A DNA stretch of 64,000 nt from Pararoseomonas sp. SCSIO 73927. GTDB lineage: Bacteria; Pseudomonadota; Alphaproteobacteria; Acetobacterales; Acetobacteraceae. The DNA lies in contig NZ_CP146232.1 of NCBI RefSeq assembly GCF_037040815.1, forward strand, positions 4,124,001 to 4,188,000, given 5' to 3'. Below the pieces are notes generated by a model. The model saw only the letters and a list, made by a program, of their open reading frames with translations, searched no databases and was not told the origin of the DNA. Both the position numbers and the translations under genes were made by a program. The stretch's first letter is position 1. The number at the start of each line of letters is the position of its first letter. Shown here piece after piece: positions 8,989 through 15,628 of the stretch.

Positions 8989-9561
8989 ATGACGCAATCC
9001 TCCCAGACCCCCCAACCCGGCACCGAGGTGGCCCTGCTCGGCGGCGGCTGCTTCTGGTGCCTGGACGCCGTGTACCGCAACCTGGCCGGCGTCTCCGAAG
9101 TGGTCTCCGGCTATGCCGGCGGCCAGATGCCGAACCCGACCTACGAGCAGGTCTGCAGCAAGACCACCGGTCATATCGAGGTGGTGCGCGTGGTCTTCGA
9201 TCCGGCCGTGATCTCCTACGCCGACATCCTGCGCGTCTTCTTCACCATCCATGACCCGACCACGCGCGACCGCCAGGGCGCCGATGTCGGCCCGCAGTAC
9301 CGCAGCGTGATCTTCTCCGAGAGCACGAGCCAGGACGCGGTGGCGAGGGAGGTGATGGCGGAGGTCGAGCGGGAGGGGCTCTACGCCGGCCCGATCGTGA
9401 CGGACCTGCTGCCCGCCCCGGTCTTCTACCCCGCGGAGCCCGAGCACCAGGACTACTTCGCCCGCAATCCCTGGTCCGGCTACTGCCGCGCCGTGGTGGC
9501 GCCGAAGGTGGCCAAGTTCCGCAAGGGCTTTGCCCATCGCCTGAAGGAGCGCGCGGCATGA
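8989..9561 (+). CDS. msrA: Peptide-methionine (S)-S-oxide reductase MsrA
   Basis: 190 residues, the family's usual length. The catalytic motif GGCFWC carries the nucleophilic Cys21; GYAGG, the YEQVCSKTTGHIEVVRV section and FFTIHDPTTRDRQGADVGPQYRS are family signatures. It reduces the S-epimer of methionine sulfoxide in proteins and free methionine. The stop codon overlaps the start of msrB (ATGA), indicating translational coupling, so both epimers are repaired from one transcript. An upstream in-frame extension lacks family similarity, so the ATG at 8989 was chosen. Confidence 0.96.
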   Translation: MTQSSQTPQPGTEVALLGGGCFWCLDAVYRNLAGVSEVVSGYAGGQMPNPTYEQVCSKTTGHIEVVRVVFDPAVISYADILRVFFTIHDPTTRDRQGADVGPQYRSVIFSESTSQDAVAREVMAEVEREGLYAGPIVTDLLPAPVFYPAEPEHQDYFARNPWSGYCRAVVAPKVAKFRKGFAHRLKERAA

Positions 9562-9977
9562 GCGAAGAGGTCATCCAGCGCAGCGACCAGCAGTGGAAGG
9601 AGGACCTCTCGCCCGAGGCCTACCGCGTGCTGCGCTGCCACGGCACGGAGCGGCCGGGCACGAGCCCGCTTAACGTGGAGAAGCGGGACGGCATCTATCA
9701 CTGCGCCGGCTGCCAGTCCCCGCTCTTCGCCAGCGACACGAAGTACGAGAGCGGTTCGGGCTGGCCCTCCTTCTGGAAGCCGATCGAGGGCGCGGTCTCG
9801 ACGGTGACGGACCGTTCCCACGGGATGGTGCGGACGGAGGTGCGCTGCGCGGCCTGCGGCGGGCATCTCGGCCACGTCTTCCCGGACGGCCCCCGCCCGA
9901 CCGGGGAGCGCTACTGCATGAACGGCGTGGCGCTGGACTTCCACCCGCGGGACGAGGACGGCAACGCGCTGGAGTGA
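9558..9977 (+). CDS. msrB: Peptide-methionine (R)-S-oxide reductase MsrB
   Basis: 139 residues. Two structural zinc CxxC pairs are visible (Cys49/Cys52 and Cys97/Cys100) and the catalytic Cys120 lies in RYCMNGVALDF, with SGSGWPSFW and GHLGHVFPDGP between. It reduces methionine-R-sulfoxide. The start codon overlaps the msrA stop. The usual resolving-Cys position near ESGSGWP is Ser, so recycling would use one of the known alternative routes (inference). Confidence 0.96.
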   Translation: MSEEVIQRSDQQWKEDLSPEAYRVLRCHGTERPGTSPLNVEKRDGIYHCAGCQSPLFASDTKYESGSGWPSFWKPIEGAVSTVTDRSHGMVRTEVRCAACGGHLGHVFPDGPRPTGERYCMNGVALDFHPRDEDGNALE

Positions 9978-10208
9978 TGCCGCGCGCCGGGCGGGCCCGT
10001 GCTACAGGACCCGCTGGAAGGGCGAGGCGGCCGGGCCGGAGATCCGGCCGGTCGCCGGCCCGTCGCAACCGGGGTGGCTGGCATGGGGCAGGAGCGGCGC
10101 GGTAGGGATGGTGCCGGGCCGCGGGATTCGTTAACCCACCCGGCCCATCCTTCGATACCCTGCGGGCGCGACGGCCGCGCCGCCCGACCTGCAGCCGGAG
10201 CCGTCACC

Positions 10209-11201
10209 ATGCGTCGCCTCGCCCTCGCGCTGCCCCTTCTCGCGGCCTCCCTCCTGCCCGGCGCCGCCACGGCCGAGGTCGTGTTCGTGGTGAACTCCAT
10301 GGACCCGGGCGTGCAGGTTGTGGATACCGAGACGCGGGCGGAGATCCGGCAGATCCCCGTGCTGAGGGAGCCGCACCATCTCGTTCTCTCCCCCGCGAGA
10401 GACGTGCTGCTGGTCGGAGATTCCGGGGGGAACGAGATCCTCTTCCTCGACCCCGCGACAGGCGAGGTGAAAAAGCGGGAGCGGATCGCCAACCCCTACA
10501 ACCTGGAGTTCAGCCCGGACGGGAAGACCCTCGTCGTCACCGGGCTGCGGCGGGACCAGGTGGACATCTACGCCTGGGACGGACCGACGATGGGGCTGAC
10601 CCTGCTCGGCCGCGTGAAGCCCGGCGACATGCCCAGCCACATCGCCTACCGCCCGGACAGCAAGATGGCCTACGTCACTGTCCAGGGCAGCCGCGCGGTC
10701 GCCGCGATCGACCTGGAAACCCGGCAGGTGGCCTGGACCCTCCAGGTGGGGCGGGAGCCGGCCGGGATCATCTGGCACAACGGCAGGCTGCTGGTGGGGG
10801 TCATGGGCGCCGACTACGTGGCCGTGGTGGACCCGGAGGCGCGGAAGGTGGAGCGCCAGATCAGGGTGGGCCGCGGAGCGCACGCGGTCTTCCCCTCGCC
10901 GGGCGGCGGGCCGATCTACGCCACCAGCCGGGTGGACAGCCGGATCACGGCGCTGGATCCGGTGACGCTGGACGTGATGCGCACCTACGAGGTGCCGGGC
11001 GGGCCGGACTGCATCTCCTTCGACGAGCACGGGCGGCTCTGGACCACACTGCGCTGGAACCGCCAGCTCGGGCTGCTGGACCCGGAGACGGGGGCGGTCA
11101 CCACCTCGCCGGTGGGGCGTTCCCCGCACGGCATCTTCTTCCGGGCGAAGAGCCTGGTGCAGGCCCGGAACGAGGCGCCGGCCGCGCCGGTGGAGCGCTA
11201 G
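10209..11201 (+). CDS. Secreted YncE/YVTN-family beta-propeller protein
   Basis: 330 residues with a clear signal peptide (LALALPLLAASLLPGAATA). The mature part is a run of roughly seven blades with recurring motifs such as VFVVNSMDPGVQVVDTET, LEFSPDGKTLVVTG, HIAYRPDSKMAYVTVQGS and VAVVDPEARKVERQI, typical of YVTN/YncE-like propellers. These proteins are periplasmic or surface binding scaffolds; no enzymatic residue is evident. The stop lies just upstream of a polysaccharide deacetylase gene, so the two are probably one transcript. Specific role unknown. Confidence 0.8.
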   Translation: MRRLALALPLLAASLLPGAATAEVVFVVNSMDPGVQVVDTETRAEIRQIPVLREPHHLVLSPARDVLLVGDSGGNEILFLDPATGEVKKRERIANPYNLEFSPDGKTLVVTGLRRDQVDIYAWDGPTMGLTLLGRVKPGDMPSHIAYRPDSKMAYVTVQGSRAVAAIDLETRQVAWTLQVGREPAGIIWHNGRLLVGVMGADYVAVVDPEARKVERQIRVGRGAHAVFPSPGGGPIYATSRVDSRITALDPVTLDVMRTYEVPGGPDCISFDEHGRLWTTLRWNRQLGLLDPETGAVTTSPVGRSPHGIFFRAKSLVQARNEAPAAPVER

Positions 11202-11227
11202 CCGTGGCGGCCGGCCGGTTTCCGGGG

Positions 11228-11992
11228 ATGCGCCGGGCGGCGCTGGCCGGGCTGCTCGCCCTCGCCGCGCTCCCCGCCCTGGCACAAGGGCAGGCAGCCC
11301 CGGCGGCGTCCTGCCGTGGCACGCTGTACCTGACCATCGACACGGGCTGGTCGCGGGAGGCGGAGGAGATCGCCGCGATCCTGCGCCGCCGCGGCGTGCG
11401 CGCCACACTCTTCGTCGCGGACGAGCCCAGCGCCCGCGGGGACCGCACCCTGTCCGCCTCCTGGGCGGAGTTCTGGCGGGCGCGGGCGGCGGAGGGGCAT
11501 ATCTTCGCCAGCCACACCTGGCGGCACTGGTACTTCACCGGCGATTCCGGCCCCGGCCGGGTCCGCTACGCCTCCCGCCGCGCGGGGGAGGGGGCGGAGG
11601 TGCTGGACACGGCGGCGCTCTGCGCGGAGCTGGAGCGGCCGATCCAGGCGCTGAAGGCGGCGGTGCCGGATGCGCGGGTCCTGCCGCTCTGGCGCGCGCC
11701 GGGCGGGCGGACCACGCCGAATGCGGTGTCCATGGCGCGGCAGTGCGGGCTGGCGCACCAGGGCTGGACCGCCAACGGCTTCCTGGGGGACGAGCTGGAT
11801 TCCGGCGCCCACCCGAACGCGGCGCTGCTGAACCGGAACCTGGCGAACATCCGGGACGGTGAGGTGCTGGTCATGCACTGGGGCGTGCGCAGCCGGCGCG
11901 AGCCCTTCGCCGGCATCCTGGAGCCGCTGATCGCCGGGCTTCAGGCGCGCGGCTTCTGCTTCGAGACCCTTCCCCCCGAGGGACGGCGTTGA
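11228..11992 (+). CDS. Secreted polysaccharide deacetylase (NodB homology domain)
   Basis: 254 residues from ATG 11228; a GTG at 11204 would extend it by eight. A signal peptide (ALAGLLALAALPALAQG) is followed by the NodB domain: TIDTGWS as motif 1 (catalytic/metal Asp), ASHTWRH as motif 2 with the HxxxH zinc ligands, WRAPGGR as motif 3, and VLVMHWG as the late catalytic His strand. Such carbohydrate esterases (CE4) remove N- or O-acetyl groups from chitooligosaccharides, peptidoglycan or exopolysaccharide. Its stop TGA overlaps the start of the next gene (TGATG), so it is translationally coupled to the sterol-desaturase-family gene. Confidence 0.85.
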   Translation: MRRAALAGLLALAALPALAQGQAAPAASCRGTLYLTIDTGWSREAEEIAAILRRRGVRATLFVADEPSARGDRTLSASWAEFWRARAAEGHIFASHTWRHWYFTGDSGPGRVRYASRRAGEGAEVLDTAALCAELERPIQALKAAVPDARVLPLWRAPGGRTTPNAVSMARQCGLAHQGWTANGFLGDELDSGAHPNAALLNRNLANIRDGEVLVMHWGVRSRREPFAGILEPLIAGLQARGFCFETLPPEGRR

Positions 11993-12981
11993 TGCTGGAC
12001 ACGATCTCCCGCGGCTACGACTCCTTCACGAGCTTCCTGTTTCAGAACGGGGTGCAGCCCCTGCTCTACGCCTTCGGGATGATGGAGTGGGAGGAGGACG
12101 CCTTCGCCTGGATGGACTTCATCGTCTTCGGGGTCATCCAGGTTCTCGTCGTCGTCGCCATCTGCCGCCCGCTGGAGGCCTGGCGCCCGGTGGAGCGCTG
12201 GGACGACCGCCGCGTGGTCTGGACGGACGTGACCTACACGCTGCTGGCGCGGCTGGGCGTGCTGCCGCTGATCGCCTTCGTGCTGCTGGCCGGGTTCCAG
12301 GCGCAGTTCGACGGCTGGCTGACCGACATGGGCTGGGTGCCGCCGACGCTGGAGACGCTGATCCCCGGCCTGGATTCCCGGCCGCTCCTGGCCTTCGCCC
12401 TCTACGTCCTGATCATCGATTTCGGCGAGTACTGGCGGCACCGGCTGCAGCACACCCTGCCCTGGTGGTGGGCGCTGCACTCCATCCACCACGCCCAGGA
12501 GAAGATGACCTTCTGGACGGATGACCGGAACCACGTGATCGACGACGTGATCGCGGCGCTCTGGGTGGGCGGGCTCGCGCTGCTGATCGGGGTGCCGCCC
12601 GGGCAGTTCCCGCTGATCATCCTCGTCATGCGCGTGGCGGAGAGCCTGTCCCACGCCAATGTCCGGCTCTCCTTCGGCGCGATCGGGGAGAGGCTGCTCG
12701 TCTCGCCGCGTTTCCACCGCTTCCACCACGGCGTGCTCTCGGCGGGGGACGAAGGGCGGAACTACGCGGTGCTGTTCCCGGTCTGGGACATGATCTTCCG
12801 CACCGGCGATTTCCGGCGCGACCAGTTCCCCCGCACGGGCGACCCGGAGGCGCCGGCGAGCCTCGTCCATGGCGGCTGGTGGCGGCAGCAGGTGGACGGG
12901 ACGCGCCGCCTTCTCGGCGTGCTCTTCGGGACCAGGAAGAGAGTGGCGCGCGCGGTCGACGCGCCGGGGACGCGGACCTAA
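11992..12981 (+). CDS. Sterol desaturase / fatty acid hydroxylase family membrane protein
   Basis: 329 residues with several hydrophobic segments and the histidine clusters of the diiron hydroxylase superfamily: HRLQH, HSIHHAQE and FHRFHH, plus the His of LSHANVRL. These histidines bind a diiron centre that hydroxylates or desaturates lipids in the membrane. The bacterial substrate cannot be told from sequence; hopanoids, carotenoids and acyl chains are all known in the superfamily. The ATG overlaps the upstream deacetylase stop. Confidence 0.88.
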   Translation: MLDTISRGYDSFTSFLFQNGVQPLLYAFGMMEWEEDAFAWMDFIVFGVIQVLVVVAICRPLEAWRPVERWDDRRVVWTDVTYTLLARLGVLPLIAFVLLAGFQAQFDGWLTDMGWVPPTLETLIPGLDSRPLLAFALYVLIIDFGEYWRHRLQHTLPWWWALHSIHHAQEKMTFWTDDRNHVIDDVIAALWVGGLALLIGVPPGQFPLIILVMRVAESLSHANVRLSFGAIGERLLVSPRFHRFHHGVLSAGDEGRNYAVLFPVWDMIFRTGDFRRDQFPRTGDPEAPASLVHGGWWRQQVDGTRRLLGVLFGTRKRVARAVDAPGTRT

Positions 12982-13022
12982 GCTCCCTGGGCGCCGCCGG
13001 GCCGGCGCCCGGAGGTCTTGGG

Positions 13023-13664
13023 ATGAGCCGCATGGGACTTTGCCGGCAGGGGGCCGGGCGGGCGGCCGTGCTCCTCCTGCTTCTCGCCCTGGCGCGGTCG
13101 GGCCTGACCGCGGAGGGACCGGCCCGCGACACGGCGGCGGTCGTGGACGGCGTCCTCGCCTCGGGCGACGGGCGGGGGCGCGAGACGGCCTACACGGTCG
13201 ACGGACTTCTCTGGACCTATGCCGTGCTGGACCGGTTGGGGCTGAACCTCGTTCGCCAGCGCTCCATGCCGGAGGGGGACGGCAGCGTCGAGATCGTCAC
13301 GGCCATGGACCGGGCCACCCGCGGGACGCGGGAGGTGGTCTTCCGGGTCAGGCCCCGGCCCGACCGCCCCGCGGCCGAGGCCGAGACGGACCGGATCGTC
13401 CGGGCGGTGGTGACCTCGGGCGACGGCGCCTCGCCCGAGACGGCTTTCGTCGTGGGCGGGCGGATCGGCGCGGAGTACGCCCTGCTGCGGTACATGGGGC
13501 TGCGGTCCCGGCTGCAGGCGCTGGTCCGGATCCGAGGCTGCAGCTTCGATGTCCAGCACGCCCGAGAGGCCGGGCGGGACGAGGACCGGCAGGTCTACTT
13601 CAAGCTCGGCCGCGACGCGCTGGACCCTGAGGGGCCCTGCGCGCTGCAGCCCGAGGCGCGCTGA
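13023..13664 (+). CDS. Secreted protein with two copies of an SGDG-ETA motif (DUF4919-like)
   Basis: 213 residues with a signal peptide (AAVLLLLLALARSGLTA). The mature part has two similar halves: ASGDGRGRETAYTVDGLLW then YAVLDRLGLN, and TSGDGASPETAFVVGGRI then YALLRYMGLR. The pattern resembles the DUF4919 family, recalled from memory and not checked. Function unknown. A C-terminal YFKLGRDAL strand ends the domain. Start chosen at an ATG preceding the signal peptide; a longer frame upstream overlaps the previous gene and has no family-like sequence. Convergent with the monooxygenase gene 12 bases away. Confidence 0.65.
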   Translation: MSRMGLCRQGAGRAAVLLLLLALARSGLTAEGPARDTAAVVDGVLASGDGRGRETAYTVDGLLWTYAVLDRLGLNLVRQRSMPEGDGSVEIVTAMDRATRGTREVVFRVRPRPDRPAAEAETDRIVRAVVTSGDGASPETAFVVGGRIGAEYALLRYMGLRSRLQALVRIRGCSFDVQHAREAGRDEDRQVYFKLGRDALDPEGPCALQPEAR

Positions 13665-13676
13665 GCCCGGGGCGGC

Positions 13677-14732
13677 TCAGGAGGCCAGGCGCGCGGGCTC
13701 CGGGCTCAACCGGCGGAGCAGCGGCAGCACCTCCGTCCCGAAAGCCTCGAGCGAGGCGAGGACGCGCGGCGCGGGCAGGCCGGTGAAGCCCATGTACAGG
13801 CTCCAGTGGCTCGGCGAGAGGGTGTGGAAGTCCTCCGCCAGCAGCTCCGCCACGCGCCTGGCCGGGCCGATGGGCGCGTTCTCCATCAGCCACTCGATGC
13901 TCGGCTCCCCCTCGAAGGGGATCGATCGCATGAAGGCGCCGTCGCGCTGCGGCTCCTCCTCGCGGAGGGAGAGGGTGGTGCGGATGAAGCGCAGCATGCC
14001 CTCGGCCGCGCGGCGCATCTCGGCCGGGTCCTCGGTGACGAAGACGTAGCGCTGGACCGCGAGCCTCAGGGCGGAATCGGGCAGGCCGCCGGCGCGGAGG
14101 GCGGCCAGGAGCTTGTCCCGCATCGGCAGGGCGGCGGCCGCACGGCGATGGCCCTGGCTGATGAAGAGGGAGCCGCCGGCGCGGGCCGCGCGCTGCAGCA
14201 GCCGCGGCTCACCACCCGCGAGGAAGAGGGGCGGCACGGCGCCGGGGAAGGCGGCGATCGGCGCGTCCGGCACGGCGTAATGCTGGCCCGCATATCCCAC
14301 CCGGCCGGTCGTCAGCCCCTGCGTGATGATGTCCCAGCCCTCCTCCAGCATGGCGGTGCGCTCGGCCATGGGGATGCCGTAGGTGCGGAACTCGTGCGGC
14401 TGGTGGCCGGTGCCGAGGCCCAGCATCAGCCGATTGCCGGAGAGCGCCTGGAGCATCCCTACCTCCTGCACCACGCGAAGGGGGTGGTGCAGCGGCAATA
14501 CCACCACGGCCGGGCCGAGGCGGAGCCGCGTGGTCACCCCCGCGAGGTGCGACACCATCATCAGCGGGGAGGGGCAGACGGAGTGGCTGGTGAAGTGGTG
14601 CTCGGCGAACCAGGCGCCGTCGAAGCCCAGCGCCTCGGCCAGCATCACCTTCTCCACGGTCGTGCGGAGGATCTCCGCCGGCGTCTCGTCCGGGCGGTTC
14701 TGGGACATGAGGTTGAAGAGGGCGATGTCCAC
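13677..14732 (-). CDS. LLM-class flavin-dependent monooxygenase (luciferase-like)
   Basis: 351 residues. It begins VDIALFNLMSQNRPDETP, the usual start of this subgroup, so the GTG at 14732 was chosen (GGAG eight bases upstream). Bacterial-luciferase-like barrel motifs are visible: GFDGAWFAEHHF, RLRLGPAVVVLPLHHPLRVVQE, LMLGLGTGHQPHEF and PPLFLAGG. These enzymes use reduced FMN or F420 and oxygen to oxidise small organic substrates; the substrate is unknown. The gene is monocistronic. Confidence 0.88.
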   Translation of the reverse strand: MDIALFNLMSQNRPDETPAEILRTTVEKVMLAEALGFDGAWFAEHHFTSHSVCPSPLMMVSHLAGVTTRLRLGPAVVVLPLHHPLRVVQEVGMLQALSGNRLMLGLGTGHQPHEFRTYGIPMAERTAMLEEGWDIITQGLTTGRVGYAGQHYAVPDAPIAAFPGAVPPLFLAGGEPRLLQRAARAGGSLFISQGHRRAAAALPMRDKLLAALRAGGLPDSALRLAVQRYVFVTEDPAEMRRAAEGMLRFIRTTLSLREEEPQRDGAFMRSIPFEGEPSIEWLMENAPIGPARRVAELLAEDFHTLSPSHWSLYMGFTGLPAPRVLASLEAFGTEVLPLLRRLSPEPARLAS

Positions 14733-14794
14733 AGGGGATCTCCGGCTGCCGGGCCGGGGTGTAGCAGAAACGGGGCCAGCCGGGAGGCGGGCCC

Positions 14795-15136
14795 CTATCT
14801 CGCGCGGCCGACCTTGCGGGTCATGCCCGCATCCACCGCCCGGAGCCCGCTCCGCTCCGGCAGGGAGACCGGCACGCCGTTGCGGTCGCAGGGCACCACG
14901 GCGCGGCGGGTGAGGCCGGTCAGGCGCTTCAGGCTCGAGGTCCGCCCCTCCGAGTAGCCGGCGATCTGCACGTCGAAGTTCTCGGACCAGCCGCGCCCGA
15001 CCGCGACAACCATGCCCCAGTCGCCCACCCGCCCCATGGCCATCTCGCCCCGCTCCGAGGCGCGGAGGCGGACAAGGTCGCCGACCTCGTAGCGCGAGAC
15101 GTAGGGCCGGCCGTCCGGGTCGTAGCTGATTTCCAT
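14795..15136 (-). CDS. Conserved-type hypothetical small beta-rich protein
   Basis: 113 residues, MEISYDPDGRPYV at the start, then a section alternating charged and aliphatic residues (VGDLVRLR, WGMVVAVGRG) that looks like an SH3/KOW-like beta barrel, and a basic tail. No recognised family. Start supported by its place just inside the intergenic region opposite the metE riboswitch. It could be a small nucleic-acid-binding protein, but nothing decisive shows this. Confidence 0.5.
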   Translation of the reverse strand: MEISYDPDGRPYVSRYEVGDLVRLRASERGEMAMGRVGDWGMVVAVGRGWSENFDVQIAGYSEGRTSSLKRLTGLTRRAVVPCDRNGVPVSLPERSGLRAVDAGMTRKVGRAR

Positions 15137-15235
15137 GGCGCCGCCGAAAGCTGGATAGGGCGGCGACTATCGGTCGTTTCGGTGAAGGGTTTACCAACGC
15201 GGCGCAGGTCAGGGCGCTCAGGGCGACATGTTCCT

Positions 15236-15253
15236 CATAAGGATATCTTTATG
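15236..15253. promoter_or_regulatory. Palindromic operator candidate upstream of metE promoter
   Basis: CATAAGGATATCTTTATG is an 18-bp palindrome with a single mismatch pair, a rare AT-rich patch in this GC-rich DNA. It ends five bases before the putative -35 box. Its form resembles operators of ArsR-type SahR/SamR regulators of the methionine cycle (recalled, not verified). Confidence 0.5.
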
Positions 15254-15257
15254 TCGC

Positions 15258-15286
15258 TTGACACCCGCGGCCGGCTTCGGTCAGAT
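15258..15286 (+). promoter_or_regulatory. Promoter of the metE riboswitch transcript
   Basis: A consensus -35 TTGACA at 15258 and a weaker -10 (TCAGAT at 15281) are separated by exactly 17 bases. Transcription would start near 15293, just at the beginning of the riboswitch. Confidence 0.6.
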
Positions 15287-15289
15287 GCC

Positions 15290-15500
15290 GGGGTCGAGGT
15301 TCCCCGGCGCGCGACCCTGCGCCGGGGCTAAGAGGGAACCCGGTGCGGGCGCGAGAGCGCCGAATCCGGGGCTGCCCCCGCAACTGTGAGCGGCGAGCCG
15401 AGGTCCATCACGCGTCACTGGCGCAAGGGGTTCACGCCCCCGCGCCGGGAAGGCCGGGCCGGAGGCGTTGACCCGCGAGCCAGGAGACCTGCCCCGGCAC
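15290..15500 (+). ncRNA. Cobalamin (B12) riboswitch controlling metE
   Basis: All landmark segments are present in order: AAGAGGGAA (15330-15338), GCTGCCCCCGCAACTG (15371-15386), CACTGG at 15416, the CGGGAAGGCCGGG block from 15446, and the full B12 box AGCCAGGAGACCTGCC at 15478-15493. The known family binds adenosyl- or methylcobalamin and represses downstream expression. Here it sits 130 bases before the B12-independent methionine synthase, the classical arrangement by which cells shut off MetE when B12 is available for MetH. Ends are approximate. Confidence 0.95.
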
Positions 15501-15628
15501 ATAACGTCCTCCGGCGGGGTGCCCGGTCAGGTCGCAGGTCTCTCACGGACGGATTCCGCCATCGGCGGGGTGCGCCCGCGCGACGGCTCGCGGCTGCCCA
15601 CCGCGCCAGAACAGAGAAGGCGAGGTTC

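Larger units (their letters stand above)
15137..15628. other. 492-base intergenic region with metE control elements
   Basis: Between the divergent hypothetical gene and metE. It contains, from left to right, an 18-bp palindrome, a promoter-like -35/-10 pair, a cobalamin riboswitch of about 210 bases and a 130-base spacer before the metE ATG. No further open frame with coding character is seen. Confidence 0.8.
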
